The notes: generated from the letters alone by a model not told the origin. A stretch of DNA of 64,000 nt from Mesobacillus jeotgali (GCF_900166585.1 NZ_FVZC01000009.1:1995444-2059443); one strand, 5' to 3'. Shown: positions 45,092 to 55,353, counted from the first letter of the stretch. Program-made: numbers and translations.

Positions 45092-45288
45092 CACTGGAAC
45101 TCTGAAGGTCCTGAGAATATTGAATTCATCATTTTGCTTCTGATTCCTGGCAGTCCCATGATTGAGCCTACAGCTACCCGGCGCAAAAACCTGTTTCCCA
45201 GAAGCATATTCATTACCCGATATCTGTTTTCAAAGACGAGATAGCCTGCCAGTCCAAGCATGAAAATCGAAACCATTTTCCTTACCAT
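45091..45288 (-). CDS. Small basic protein, YqgO-like
   Basis: 65 aa with one N-terminal membrane helix (about 3-18) and a basic body (ENRYRVMNMLLGNRFLRRVAV). AGGGAGGGA upstream of the ATG. It sits where B. subtilis has yqgO, between gluP and the yqgN side, and is similar in size and character; the exact homology is from memory. Function unknown. Confidence 0.75.
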   Translation of the reverse strand: MVRKMVSIFMLGLAGYLVFENRYRVMNMLLGNRFLRRVAVGSIMGLPGIRSKMMNSIFSGPSEFQ

Positions 45289-45408
45289 ATAGATCCCTCC
45301 CTTTTTTATTTTAGGAATAAAAACAGATTTCTATCCGTTCAGTTTAAAAAAACTGCTACAAAATACATATATAATAGAAGAAAGCGGTTACAAAGGTACG
45401 AATTTAAA

Positions 45409-45437
45409 ACAGGGCTGCTTTGTGAACAGCCCCTTTT
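45409..45437 (-). terminator. Terminator after ldh
   Basis: GGGGCTGTTC...GCAGCCC stem followed by a T-rich tract. Confidence 0.75.
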
Positions 45438-45440
45438 CTC

Positions 45441-46394
<954 letters not shown>

Positions 46395-46519
46395 TCATTC
46401 CCCCTTAAATTAAATTAAATTAATTTTAAATGGTTCTTACAATTAAAATGTACCCTGAGTGAACGTTATCATTATGAACATTTTATTGCCATCCCATCCT
46501 GCTATTTAAAGAATGATTC

Positions 46520-47308
46520 CTAAAGGATGTTATATAAAGACATTCCCATCATAGCGGCTGTAAAACATGATATAAAGTTTACAGCATCATTATTGATCTG
46601 GACAAAGCCGGATACAAGGCTGGTGGCTTCACCGCAATGGGTTGTTTTTTCTGTCAGCAAATTGCAGCGGCTGCACTTAAAGCCCGCTTGAAGATAGGCT
46701 CCAAGCAGGGTATCCAGCAAAGATCCCGTCAATCCCAAAAGCAAGACAGCCAATGTCCATCCCGACCCTAATCCGAATAGGAAATCAGCAGTCAGTGCGA
46801 TTAACAAAGAACCGGCACCAGATGCCGCTGTACCAAACCCAGAAATCGCACCAGAAGTCCCTCGTGGCACCCTTTTCATAGATTTGATCGAAATAGGCTG
46901 CTGTTTACTTAGCACGCCCAGTTCTGAAGCCCAAGTATCCGCATTGGCACTGGCCAGAGAAACAGCCAATACTATGAACCAGACAGGATCAGATGTAATA
47001 ACATTAGCCAGACCAGCAAATGCTGCCATTCCTCCATTTGCCGCTACCTGTGCCCAATCCCTTGCCGATCCCTTTTCATGCAGTTCGCCCAGTTTCTCCT
47101 TACGCTGGCTTCTATACTTGGACATCAGGCTTGAAGTTATAAAGAAAACTCCCAACAAGAAGAGTCCTTTAATTCCAAATCCTGCCCAGATTGAAGTTCC
47201 TGTAAAAAAAGCTGCTATCGCTCCTGAAGGTTTAAGAAGATGAAGAAAGGCGGGTGCTCCTGCAAATACGGCAATAAACCCTATTATCAGGAACTGGTCA
47301 ATTTCCAA
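46520..47308 (-). CDS. DUF92 family membrane protein
   Basis: 262 aa from TTG (AAGGGG upstream, inside fthC). About six membrane helices. The LASANADTWASELGVLS and PRGTSGAISGFGTAASG segments are the DUF92 (TMEM19) signature. Plant relatives act as phytyl-phosphate kinase (VTE6), so a polyprenyl-phosphate kinase-like role is possible. C-terminal CSRCNLLTEKTTHCG is a likely metal site. Coupled to fthC by an 11-base overlap. Confidence 0.88.
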   Translation of the reverse strand: MEIDQFLIIGFIAVFAGAPAFLHLLKPSGAIAAFFTGTSIWAGFGIKGLFLLGVFFITSSLMSKYRSQRKEKLGELHEKGSARDWAQVAANGGMAAFAGLANVITSDPVWFIVLAVSLASANADTWASELGVLSKQQPISIKSMKRVPRGTSGAISGFGTAASGAGSLLIALTADFLFGLGSGWTLAVLLLGLTGSLLDTLLGAYLQAGFKCSRCNLLTEKTTHCGEATSLVSGFVQINNDAVNFISCFTAAMMGMSLYNIL

Positions 47309-47867
47309 TGCTGACTACCCCTTCACTAAGGATAATTTTATGAACTGGTATGTCATGACTTTCTACTGGGATATCATTTACGATCTGTTCATTAAATGCC
47401 AAAGAAACTGTCTTTCCTTGATAGTTTGCCAGAAAACGGTCATAGTATCCTCCTCCAAAACCCAGTCTATAACCGTTTTTTGAAAACGCGAGACCGGGTA
47501 CGACCACTAAATCTATCCTATCAGGTGTTACTGAAATAGTTTTGTTAACAATGGGTTCCAATAATCCATAATAAACCGATTCAAGTTCTGAGAACCGCTT
47601 AAGTTCCCTGAAATCGAGGTGTTTTGATTTAGGTTCGCATTTCGGGATGACAATCCTTTTACCCTGCTCCCAGCCCTTCCTGATGATTTGGAAAGTATCT
47701 ACTTCAGGGGCTTTGGATACTGTGATTGCCACTGTTGTTGCCGTATTCCATTCCTCAGTCTGATAGAGTTGTTGTGCAATCTGGTAGGATTGGTCTTCGT
47801 ATACAGGAAGGCTAAGTTGGGATAATTTTGCTTTTATCGACTCTCTAAGGTTAATTTTAGCATTCAT
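47298..47867 (-). CDS. fthC: 5-formyltetrahydrofolate cyclo-ligase
   Basis: 189 aa. Binding motif RLGFGGGYYDRFLANY near residue 145 and LVVVPGLAFSKNGY before it are diagnostic. Converts 5-formyl-THF to 5,10-methenyl-THF with ATP. YqgN in B. subtilis. GGGGGA precedes the ATG. Complements the glycine cleavage genes in one-carbon supply. Confidence 0.96.
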   Translation of the reverse strand: MNAKINLRESIKAKLSQLSLPVYEDQSYQIAQQLYQTEEWNTATTVAITVSKAPEVDTFQIIRKGWEQGKRIVIPKCEPKSKHLDFRELKRFSELESVYYGLLEPIVNKTISVTPDRIDLVVVPGLAFSKNGYRLGFGGGYYDRFLANYQGKTVSLAFNEQIVNDIPVESHDIPVHKIILSEGVVSIGN

Positions 47868-47955
47868 ACTTATTCCCCCAATTTTGTTAATGACATCTGA
47901 GATCTATGTATTAACAATACCATTCACGCAAGGGGGGAGAAAGTTTTTTTGGCAA

Positions 47956-47988
47956 ACAAAAAAGCAGCTGGGAAAATCCCGCTGCTTA
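47956..47988 (-). terminator. Terminator after rpmG
   Basis: AAGCAGCGGGA/TCCCAGCTGCTT stem and T6 on the minus strand. Confidence 0.8.
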
Positions 47989-48135
47989 CTTTGTTTCGCG
48001 ATGTAAAGTTGGGCGCTTATCTCTTGAGCAATATTTCTTCAGTTCAAGACGATCTGGATTGTTACGCTTATTTTTTTTAGAAATATAGTTGCGCTCTCCG
48101 CATTCTGTGCAAGCTAAAGTAATGTTTACACGCAT
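47986..48135 (-). CDS. rpmG: Ribosomal protein bL33
   Basis: 49 aa from the ATG at 48135 (GGAGGG upstream). [19 protein letters not shown] and the KKYCSRDKR part define bL33. It has CxxC plus one further Cys, with Asp where the fourth zinc ligand of a classic zinc form would be, so it is between zinc-binding and zinc-free types. Position corresponds to rpmGA. Confidence 0.97.
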   Translation of the reverse strand: MRVNITLACTECGERNYISKKNKRNNPDRLELKKYCSRDKRPTLHRETK

Positions 48136-48191
48136 GTATTTTCCCTCCAAACTATTCAAGCTAGGTTCGTGCATACGACTTTTCTATAATA

Positions 48192-48824
48192 TCACTTTTT
48201 GTCGGGAATTGCTAGTGTGTTTTTTAAAAGCATTGCATTCAAATGAACAACCGTATTTTTTTCTGTTCCTTCAATCATCCAGCAGCTGCTTTTTTGTGTT
48301 TCCCGTGGGTTCATTTTTAAATCGAGTGAGAAAAGGCTGGCAGCAGCCCCTTTTGCCATCGGCTGATAATTCAGCTTCCCTGATTCCCGGCAATTCCAAA
48401 GGCGTTCAGTACTCAAATTCCAAACCGGCTGGACAGTGCACTGTTTCATCCTGCCCTTGCTGTTAAAACCATTTACGAGGTAAATTCGTTTATCGGCAAA
48501 GTGAAAAATGACATCTTCATTTGGTGATACAAAACTGAATTGCTCATTCGCACTTTCACGATGGCGCTGCATCAAAATCAACTTCGCTTCTTTATTTTGG
48601 CTCGAATGGTTCGTTACATAAAGCTCAAAAAATTCAACCCTTGAATGCACATTTGCCTGTTTGATTTTAATTGATAGATTTTCCTGCGGCAAAAGTTTTT
48701 CAGTCAGATTTCCCAGCCAGTACACCTTTCCATCGATCCAGATACCAGGACTGAAAATCAAAGGTTTCCTGATTGGTTCGTAGATCTCTTCATTGTCAAT
48801 TTGGAGATAAGCATTCATCTTCAT
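48192..48824 (-). CDS. Hypothetical protein coupled to the GT4 gene
   Basis: 210 aa from the ATG at 48824 (AAAGGAGG upstream), overlapping the glycosyltransferase gene by 29 bases. Begins MKMNAYLQIDNEEIYEPIRKP. Mostly beta-strand, soluble, no signal peptide, no known motif. The tight overlap suggests it works with the glycosyltransferase. Not recognised. Confidence 0.75.
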   Translation of the reverse strand: MKMNAYLQIDNEEIYEPIRKPLIFSPGIWIDGKVYWLGNLTEKLLPQENLSIKIKQANVHSRVEFFELYVTNHSSQNKEAKLILMQRHRESANEQFSFVSPNEDVIFHFADKRIYLVNGFNSKGRMKQCTVQPVWNLSTERLWNCRESGKLNYQPMAKGAAASLFSLDLKMNPRETQKSSCWMIEGTEKNTVVHLNAMLLKNTLAIPDKK

Positions 48825-50031
48825 TAAATACCCTCCTTTTGGCTTTGCTTGATAACAATCTTTTATATAATCGATTTGTTGCCTGTGCATTTTGTGCCCA
48901 ACTGAATCTCTGAGAGACTGTATCCCTGCCAGTCTTGGCGATTTCTTTTGCCAAAGATGGATTTCCTAGAATCCATTCAAGGCTGCTAGCCAGGCTTTTT
49001 TCATCGCCAGGCTGCATATAGAAGCCGGTTTTATACTCCTCAATCAATTCCTGCATGCCCCCTGTTTTTGCCAGGATGGTCGGGATGCCCAATGTAAGTG
49101 CTTCGGCAGCTGCGAGTCCAAATGGTTCATAATCACTCGGGAAAACAGCGATATGTGACTTCCTGAGTAATGCATCGCGGATTTCATCATTCACAAACCC
49201 GATTAAATAAACCCGTTCCTCCAGTCCCATCTGGGCTGCTCTTTCCCTGTAAGTCTCCAATAAAGGCCCATTTCCTGCTATCACAAAACACAAGTCTTGC
49301 TGCTTCCTCATTAGGTATGCAGCATCAAGCAAAGTGTCAAACCCTTTTTCCCGGACCATTCTTCCCATTGAAAAAATTAATTTTTTGTCTGTTAAAAAAG
49401 GATAGATTTCTGTAATCTCAAATTCTGGCTGATCATTCTCATCTAACCTTGCTCCATTGGGAATGACCGTGATTCTATCCTTTGGAACTTTAAATAATGA
49501 ATGAACCTCATTTTCCATAAAACCACTGCAAACGATTAATTCGTCCGCTTGATTGATAAGTTCATTTTCTTTTTTTAATATAAATTGCTGAAGTTCAGTA
49601 AAGATTCCGTTATTTCGGCCGAATTCTGTGCCATGGATAGTGGCAATTAACGGAATGTTCAATGTCTTGCTGATATACTCCGCCGCTGGTCCTGTCATCC
49701 AGTCATGGGCATGGACAATATCGAATTGTACATGCTTTGCTATCCGCGATGCTTCTTCAATAACGGCCAAATTAAATCCGCCAATCCATGAGAGGAAATC
49801 AGGATCCCTGACATTTAGCGGTGATACTCGATGGATATGAACCTCCCTGACTCTTTCATACCCTGTAGAATCAGAATGGCTGCTCGTCAAAATATGAATT
49901 TGCAGATCGATTCTTGCCAGTTCTATTGAGACCCCATGGACATGCCTGGCAAGACCGCCAATAATTTCCGGTGGGTATTCCCATGAGAGCATCAGGATCG
50001 TTTTTTTATCACAGTTTTCCGAGTCCTTCAT
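48796..50031 (-). CDS. GT4-family glycosyltransferase (YqgM-like)
   Basis: 411 aa from the ATG at 50031 (AAGGGAG upstream). GT-B fold with glycogen-synthase-like N-terminus LSWEYPPEIIGGLARHVHG, HAHDWMTG near 115, MGRMVREKGFDTLLDAA near 225, and donor site SDYEPFGLAAAEAL (E-x7-E) near 305. Retaining sugar transferase, cytoplasmic or membrane peripheral; the sugar and acceptor are unknown. Central gene of a three-gene operon; B. subtilis YqgM is a GT4 enzyme at this position. Confidence 0.88.
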   Translation of the reverse strand: MKDSENCDKKTILMLSWEYPPEIIGGLARHVHGVSIELARIDLQIHILTSSHSDSTGYERVREVHIHRVSPLNVRDPDFLSWIGGFNLAVIEEASRIAKHVQFDIVHAHDWMTGPAAEYISKTLNIPLIATIHGTEFGRNNGIFTELQQFILKKENELINQADELIVCSGFMENEVHSLFKVPKDRITVIPNGARLDENDQPEFEITEIYPFLTDKKLIFSMGRMVREKGFDTLLDAAYLMRKQQDLCFVIAGNGPLLETYRERAAQMGLEERVYLIGFVNDEIRDALLRKSHIAVFPSDYEPFGLAAAEALTLGIPTILAKTGGMQELIEEYKTGFYMQPGDEKSLASSLEWILGNPSLAKEIAKTGRDTVSQRFSWAQNAQATNRLYKRLLSSKAKRRVFNEDECLSPN

Positions 50032-50470
50032 TAAAGATGCTCCCTTCGAGGTTTTCATAATAAGTATAGGTACTCACATTGCCAGACCATGCGGGAAGAT
50101 ACTGCTTGTCCACTGGCTCCAGCATATTAGTGTTCTGGTTAATGACATTTGATCTAAGCATGGGAAAAAACTTATCAGTTTTAGTTTCAATCCCAATTTC
50201 AACCTGATAATTGCTAGTTGCCCTGATTCCTTTAAACAGCCAGCTGGATACTCCTTTTCGAAGACTGACTTCATGGATGACTCTTCCTGAAGGAAATTCA
50301 CATAAGCGCAATCTCATCATAAGCTGTTCTTCAGGTATATAAAAATACTTGCCAATGAAACGCAGTTTTTCGTCTTGCAGCTGCCAGTAAACATAAAGTT
50401 TGCCTGGCATAATAATGGTTGCAAATAAATGGTCTTCTATCTTAGTTTTATCCTGATTGCCATTTTCCAC
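50009..50470 (-). CDS. DUF4912 protein
   Basis: 153 aa from a GTG after GGAGG. KLYVYWQLQDEKLRF is the typical DUF4912 core, a small beta-sandwich like a carbohydrate-binding fold found next to GT4 and alpha-amylase-type genes. No signal peptide. Overlaps the glycosyltransferase gene by 23 bases, so it is probably an accessory factor of that enzyme. First gene of the operon. Confidence 0.78.
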   Translation of the reverse strand: MENGNQDKTKIEDHLFATIIMPGKLYVYWQLQDEKLRFIGKYFYIPEEQLMMRLRLCEFPSGRVIHEVSLRKGVSSWLFKGIRATSNYQVEIGIETKTDKFFPMLRSNVINQNTNMLEPVDKQYLPAWSGNVSTYTYYENLEGSIFNEGLGKL

Positions 50471-50799
50471 GATGGACCTCCAAATCAATCATTTTATGAT
50501 TGAAAGTTAAATTATATTCGTTAAATTTATGTTAGCACGTTCTTTTGAGAGCCACAATGAACACAAATTGTCGTAAATTGCAGCCCGTTGAATATGCTTT
50601 GCAGAATCGCTCAATTATTTTTCAGTAGTCTTTTAGCATTACAAATTTGGAGGGAATTCGACATTGTTTACAACGAATGGAAATCATAATAAGACAAATC
50701 TATCATTTTTTTTCAACAATAAAATATGAATCGAAATTTCGAACCCTGAATGGTAAACTAGTTCTATGTGTACCAATATAAGCTCGGGAGGAATTACAG
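50471..50799. other. Divergent spacer, promoter region
   Basis: 329 AT-rich bases between the DUF4912 gene and the next plus-strand gene. A possible 21-codon ORF (TTG at 50664 after GGAGGG, ending 50729) is visible but I do not count it as a gene. Nothing else is clear. Confidence 0.4.
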
Positions 50800-51174
50800 A
50801 TGGGCTCCATCATCATTAGCCTGATTGTCCTGGCCGCGCTCCTTTTCGCACTTTCTTTCTTTTTAAAAGATCCATACAAGGAACTGCGCGAGGAGATAGA
50901 CCAGCTGACAATCCAGCAAATACAGGATTTATATCAAATTAAGAAAAAGCTCAAAGTTCTTGAGGAAGAATTGCTCGTAGGGGATACAAACCTGGACAAG
51001 CAAACTTCATTTAATACAGGGAAAAAACAAATTCACGATATTATAAAAAATCAGGTATGGTCCCTTGCACAGCAAGGTATGGATCTAAACCAGATCGCAA
51101 AGCAATCATCACTTTCAACTCAGGAAGTACAGGAAATCATTAATGAATTCGTTGATAAAGGACAGATTGTATGA
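50800..51174 (+). CDS. Membrane-anchored protein with coiled coil and HTH (YqzD-like)
   Basis: 124 aa; GGGAGGAA upstream. N-terminal membrane helix (residues 3-22), a coiled-coil-like segment (about 24-62: LREEIDQLTIQQIQDLYQIKK) and a C-terminal helix-turn-helix-like part (LNQIAKQSSLSTQEVQEIINE). Function unknown. Its stop overlaps the next start (ATGA). The pair occupies the yqzC/yqzD position of B. subtilis; identity not certain. Confidence 0.75.
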   Translation: MGSIIISLIVLAALLFALSFFLKDPYKELREEIDQLTIQQIQDLYQIKKKLKVLEEELLVGDTNLDKQTSFNTGKKQIHDIIKNQVWSLAQQGMDLNQIAKQSSLSTQEVQEIINEFVDKGQIV

Positions 51175-51659
51175 ACAAACGAACAGCTCAAGCATTTGCA
51201 CTAGGACTACTTTTTGCGGCCGTGTTCCTCTGGGCCGGCAGCAGCGTATTTGCTGGAAAAGAAAAAGAAAAAGAACCAGAAAAGAAAGTTGCCGTTTCAG
51301 ATGCAAAAGAGATTCTTGAAGAAAAAGGATACAAAGTATTGAGCAGCGACGAGTTCGCCAAGCTCAACGAGAAGAAAACAGAAGCAGTAAAAGATGAAAA
51401 ACCAAAAGAAGAAGAAACCGCTGAGAAAAAAGAAGAAGTAAAAGAGGAAAAGCCATTCACACTGGTTATAGCAGGCGGCATGTCCCCTGCTGATGTTGCT
51501 ACAATGTTAGAGAGCCAGGGAATCATCGACGATCAAACAAAATTCGAACGATTCCTGATTGATAAGGGATATCACACAAAGGTACAAATCGGCAAGTATG
51601 AACTAAAACGCGGACTGGACTACGACCAGATCGCTAAGATCATCACAAAAAATAGATAA
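51171..51659 (+). CDS. Exported MltG-like small protein (YqzC-like)
   Basis: 162 aa. Signal peptide or membrane anchor (residues 1-28, ending VFAG), a Lys/Glu-rich linker (about 29-92) and a C-terminal domain (about 93-160) with FTLVIAGGMSPADVATMLES and GKYELKRGLDYDQIAKIITK. The latter resembles the LysM-like part of MltG/YceG lytic transglycosylases but lacks the catalytic domain. Probably a wall-associated protein. ATGA overlap with the gene before it. Confidence 0.75.
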   Translation: MNKRTAQAFALGLLFAAVFLWAGSSVFAGKEKEKEPEKKVAVSDAKEILEEKGYKVLSSDEFAKLNEKKTEAVKDEKPKEEETAEKKEEVKEEKPFTLVIAGGMSPADVATMLESQGIIDDQTKFERFLIDKGYHTKVQIGKYELKRGLDYDQIAKIITKNR

Positions 51660-51661
51660 CA

Positions 51662-51699
51662 CTGAAAAAGACCCTTATAATCGAGGGTCTTTTTTTCTT
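51662..51699 (+). terminator. Terminator after the YqzC-like gene
   Basis: AAAGACCCT/AGGGTCTTT stem followed by seven T. Confidence 0.88.
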
Positions 51700-51710
51700 C
51701 AGGAACAAAA

Positions 51711-51800
51711 GTGTAAGCGCCTTGGTCAGCCCCTTAAAATCGCTGGAGCTGGATTAAGAAGACAAAATATAGTTAAATTTAACCCGAATTTCCTAAACAA
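51711..51800. repeat. Dispersed repeat, copy C (internally deleted)
   Basis: Starts GTGTAAGCGCCTTGGTCAGCCCC, then jumps directly to GCTGGAGCTGGATTAAGAAG, ATATAGTTA and TTCCTAAACAA, the tail of copy A. The central palindrome is missing. Lies between convergent genes. Confidence 0.75.
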
Positions 51801-51833
51801 CAAAAAAAGAGCAAGGAATCCCCCCTGCTCTTT
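51801..51833 (-). terminator. Terminator after phoU
   Basis: AAAGAGCAGG/CCTTGCTCTTT-like stem with T7 on the minus strand. Confidence 0.75.
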
Positions 51834-51837
51834 AACC

Positions 51838-52497
51838 TTACTGATTTAAATCATATCTTTTCCCTTTTACTAGGTAAAAAACATTCTCGGCTATATTCGT
51901 TACATGGTCAGCTGCTCGTTCAAGATAGCGGCTGATGAATGATAACTGTGTGATTTGAGCCAGCTGTTCCGGTTTAGTCCGGGCAAGGCTCAATAGTTCC
52001 TTGATCGTTTGTCCGTATAAATCATCGACCTGGTCATCCATTTGGGCAACCTGCCTGGCTTTACCCAGGTCTTCTTCATTATAGGATTCCAGAGACAGCT
52101 TAAGCATCTCTACAGATAACTGGTGCATCTGCTTAATGTGCTCAATCGGTTTGACAAGAGGTTCATTTCCAATTCTGATTGTTGATTTCGCAATGTTGAC
52201 AGCGAAGTCTGCCATCCTCTCGATATCAGTCGCTATTTTAATCGCAACAATCAGCCTTCTTAAGTCAACTGCGACCGGCTGCTGTTTTGCTATTAAAAGA
52301 ATCGCGAAATCATTGATTTCTTCTTCCATTATATTAGCTTCTGCATCATCCTCTAGGATTTTCAGAGCTAGTTCAATATCCTTGTTTTCAAGTGAAACGA
52401 GTGACTGGTTGAGTGCGTTGACAGCAAAGTTTCCAAGCTCAAGCAATTTTTCATGCAAAGTTTTCAGGTCTTCGTCGAACTTCCCTCTTACTACCAT
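51838..52497 (-). CDS. phoU: Phosphate-signalling complex protein PhoU
   Basis: 219 aa. Two PhoU three-helix units; metal-cluster motifs ATDIERMADFAVNIAK near residue 90 and SRYLERAADHVTNIAE near 193 (ExxxDxxxN type). PhoU links the Pst transporter to the PhoR kinase. It is last in the pst operon here, about 40 bases after pstB. B. subtilis itself lacks a phoU here, so this is a difference. Confidence 0.96.
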   Translation of the reverse strand: MVVRGKFDEDLKTLHEKLLELGNFAVNALNQSLVSLENKDIELALKILEDDAEANIMEEEINDFAILLIAKQQPVAVDLRRLIVAIKIATDIERMADFAVNIAKSTIRIGNEPLVKPIEHIKQMHQLSVEMLKLSLESYNEEDLGKARQVAQMDDQVDDLYGQTIKELLSLARTKPEQLAQITQLSFISRYLERAADHVTNIAENVFYLVKGKRYDLNQ

Positions 52498-52535
52498 GGA
52501 TCCTCATCCTTCCAATGAAATTTCAAGATTAAACA

Positions 52536-53360
52536 TCAACCGAAACGTCCCGTGATATAATCTTCTGTCCGCTTGTCTGATGGGTTAGAGAATATTTTAT
52601 CCGTCTCAGCAAACTCAATGACTTCTCCATTCAGGAAGAATGCAGTTTTGTCGGAGATACGGGCAGCCTGCTGCATATTATGTGTGACGATTATGATGCT
52701 GTAATCTTTCTTTAACTCCTGCACCAGCTCCTCAACCTTTAGTGTTGAAATCGGATCAAGTGCGGAAGTAGGTTCGTCCATCAGGATGACATCCGGTTCA
52801 ATCGCAAGTGCTCGCGCTATACAAATACGTTGCTGCTGTCCGCCTGACAGGCCATATGCATTCTGGTTCAGGCGGTCTTTTACATCATCCCAGATTGCCG
52901 CCCCTCTTAAGCTTTTCTCAACAATTTCATCCAGCACTTTCTTGTCACGAATCCCGTGGATTTTCGGTCCATAGGCAATATTATCATAAATGGATTTAGG
53001 GAATGGGTTTGGCTTCTGGAACACCATTCCTACACTTGTCCTTAAGTCCTCGACTTGATATGACTTTTCAAGGATATTCCTTCCTCTGTATAAAATCTCA
53101 CCAGAAATTTTGACAGAGGGAACAAGTTCAACCATTCGGTTCAATGTTTTGATGTAAGTTGATTTACCGCAGCCGGAAGGACCGATGATTGCAGTTACTT
53201 CATTTTCGTTGATCGCCAGGTTGATATTTTTTAAAGCATGACCTTCTCCATACCATAGATTAAGGTCTTTTGTTTCATATACAACCTTGGAATTTTCTGA
53301 AGCATTATTCATCGTGTTGGATTTTACAGTTGCTTTTGTCTTTTCTGTCACTGCTGACAT
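52536..53360 (-). CDS. pstB: Phosphate ABC transporter ATPase
   Basis: 274 aa. Walker [18 protein letters not shown] near residue 57, signature [15 protein letters not shown] near 168, Walker [14 protein letters not shown] near 190. ATP-hydrolysing subunit of the high-affinity phosphate importer, bound to PstA and PstC on the inner side of the membrane. Single copy, where B. subtilis has two pstB genes. Confidence 0.98.
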   Translation of the reverse strand: MSAVTEKTKATVKSNTMNNASENSKVVYETKDLNLWYGEGHALKNINLAINENEVTAIIGPSGCGKSTYIKTLNRMVELVPSVKISGEILYRGRNILEKSYQVEDLRTSVGMVFQKPNPFPKSIYDNIAYGPKIHGIRDKKVLDEIVEKSLRGAAIWDDVKDRLNQNAYGLSGGQQQRICIARALAIEPDVILMDEPTSALDPISTLKVEELVQELKKDYSIIIVTHNMQQAARISDKTAFFLNGEVIEFAETDKIFSNPSDKRTEDYITGRFG

Positions 53361-53378
53361 AAGTTAAAACCTCCCAGA

Positions 53379-54263
53379 CTAATATCTCTTTTGGAATTTA
53401 TTACGTATCAAAATGGCAATTGAATTCATCACAAATAAGACAAATAACAAAATGACAATTGTCGCAGCAGCCAAATTGGCGTATTCCGCAACGAGGGCAG
53501 AGTCAACTGTCCAATAATATATTTGTACCGGCAGAATCGTGAACTTATCAAAGATTCCATCTGGAATAGGTATTAACAGCGCAGGAATACCAATTACAAC
53601 AAGTGGAGCCGTCTCACCAACCGCTCTTGAAAGGGCAAGGATTACACCTGTAAGAATTCCCGGTAATGCAGCCGGCAAAACAACATTCTTGATTGTCTGC
53701 CACTTAGTGGCACCCATACCGTAAGAAGCTTCCCTGAGGAATTGAGGCACTGCGCGAATCGCTTCCTGGCTTGCTACCACAACAACGGGCAATACAAGCA
53801 AGGCCATCGTCAAGCCACCGGCAAGTACAACGGACCCCAAATCAAGAGCTCTTGCAAACACAGTCAATCCAAGGATACCGAACACAACAGATGGAACACC
53901 AGCCAAATTGGATATATTCGTTTTAATAAAGGAAGAAATTCTTCCTTTTGTTGCGTATTCTTCCAGATAGATTGCTGTACCAATTCCAAGAAGCATCGTT
54001 ACTGGCGCAACAACAAGCATTAGCCATAAAGTACCAGTGATCGCTCCCCAGATACCAGCTCTTTCAGGGTCAGTCGATAATCGATTCATAATGAAATCCA
54101 TGTTGATCCATGGCAGTCCGTCTTTTAGCACTCGATAAATCAAAACGACCAATACAATGAGTCCAAACAATGTTGCCAGGAAAAAAAGCGCTTTTGCAAG
54201 ATTGTTTGTCAATAGACGTGTACCCATTTTTTTCTGGACTTGAGTTGAATCTACATATTTCAT
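53379..54263 (-). CDS. pstA: Phosphate ABC transporter permease PstA
   Basis: 294 aa, six membrane helices. The EAA loop is ASYGMGATKWQTIKNVVLPAALP near residue 185, which contacts PstB. The ribosome binding site GGGAGG is formed by the end of pstC, and only one base separates the genes. Forms the phosphate channel with PstC. Confidence 0.97.
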   Translation of the reverse strand: MKYVDSTQVQKKMGTRLLTNNLAKALFFLATLFGLIVLVVLIYRVLKDGLPWINMDFIMNRLSTDPERAGIWGAITGTLWLMLVVAPVTMLLGIGTAIYLEEYATKGRISSFIKTNISNLAGVPSVVFGILGLTVFARALDLGSVVLAGGLTMALLVLPVVVVASQEAIRAVPQFLREASYGMGATKWQTIKNVVLPAALPGILTGVILALSRAVGETAPLVVIGIPALLIPIPDGIFDKFTILPVQIYYWTVDSALVAEYANLAAATIVILLFVLFVMNSIAILIRNKFQKRY

Positions 54264-54264
54264 C

Positions 54265-55221
54265 TTAATATTCCTCCCTAAACTTTCGAGAGATATACTG
54301 GGCGACCAGGTTCATAACCAATGTGAAAACAAATAGAGTCATTGCGACTGCATAAAGACTGTAGTACAAAGTAGTTCCTGCAGCTGCTTCTCCTCCGGTA
54401 ACTTCAACAATGTAGGCAGTCATTGTCTGCATGGATTGAGTGACATCAAAGGTGAAGTTTTTCGAGCTGCCACTTGCAATTGCAACAATCATGGTTTCGC
54501 CGATTGCCCTTGAAATACCAAGCACAAACGATGCGATAATACCAGAGACCGCTGCAGGAATGACAACTTTCCATGTTACCTCCAGCTTTGTCGCTCCAAG
54601 GGCCAAAGCCCCTTCCCGCATTGCATTTGGGACTGAACTCATTGCATCTTCCGATAATGAAGCGACCATCGGGATAATCATGATCCCCATAACTATTCCC
54701 GGACTGAGGATATTTGTTGGTTCAAGTCCTGGGATAAATGACCTTAATAAAGGTGTTACGAAAGTAAAGGCAAAGAAACCATAAACAATTGTTGGTATCC
54801 CTGCCAAAATTTCAAGAATAGGCTTTAATAGTCTGCGTGTCCTTTCTGAAGCATACTCACTCAAGAACACTGCTGTCATCAAGCCAACCGGTATCGCAAC
54901 AAGCATTGCGATCGCCGTAGAAATAAGGGTTCCGGTAAGCAAAGGCAAAACACCGAATACCGCATTTTCTCCCAATGGCTTTAATTTAGTTCCGGTGAAG
55001 AAGTCCAGGAAAGGGACTTCTTTGAAAAAGGCGATAGTTTCCGTTAATAATGTAAGAACAATTCCGATTGTTGTTAAAACAGAGATTGCTGCAATTCCAA
55101 ATAATATCTTCGGGATTAACTTTTCAGTTGTATTAGTGAAGCTTTTGGTACTTTTCTTTTCCTGTATGAGTTCACGAACATTTACCTTTTGGCCGTGTTC
55201 CCGGACAACGCTTTTTGCCAC
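54265..55221 (-). CDS. pstC: Phosphate ABC transporter permease PstC
   Basis: 318 aa from a GTG at 55221, about 10 bases after AAAGGGG; an ATG at 55248 (327 aa) is the alternative but has no ribosome binding site. Six membrane helices after a basic N-terminus; EAA loop GALALGATKLEVTWKVVIPAAVSG near residue 205. Partner of PstA in the membrane. An mRNA hairpin lies between pstS and this gene. Confidence 0.95.
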   Translation of the reverse strand: MAKSVVREHGQKVNVRELIQEKKSTKSFTNTTEKLIPKILFGIAAISVLTTIGIVLTLLTETIAFFKEVPFLDFFTGTKLKPLGENAVFGVLPLLTGTLISTAIAMLVAIPVGLMTAVFLSEYASERTRRLLKPILEILAGIPTIVYGFFAFTFVTPLLRSFIPGLEPTNILSPGIVMGIMIIPMVASLSEDAMSSVPNAMREGALALGATKLEVTWKVVIPAAVSGIIASFVLGISRAIGETMIVAIASGSSKNFTFDVTQSMQTMTAYIVEVTGGEAAAGTTLYYSLYAVAMTLFVFTLVMNLVAQYISRKFREEY

Positions 55222-55310
55222 GCGAAAAACCCCTTTCATCCTTCTCATCCAAGGAAGAACTTTGCCTTATAGTACCCCAGGGACCATGTAATTATTTAAA
55301 ACACACACAA

Positions 55311-55338
55311 GAGATGAGAAGGTGTTACCTCTCATCTC
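55311..55338 (-). terminator. Intercistronic hairpin pstS-pstC
   Basis: GAGATGAG/CTCATCTC stem directly after the pstS stop. It probably stabilises the pstS message or partly terminates, giving more binding protein than permease. Confidence 0.65.
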
Positions 55339-55353
55339 CTCGTGGTTCAAGAT

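Noticed and set aside
50664..50729. 21-codon ORF with TTG after GGAGGG
   Set aside because: Very short, low complexity (Asn and Phe rich), no recognised family; may be chance.
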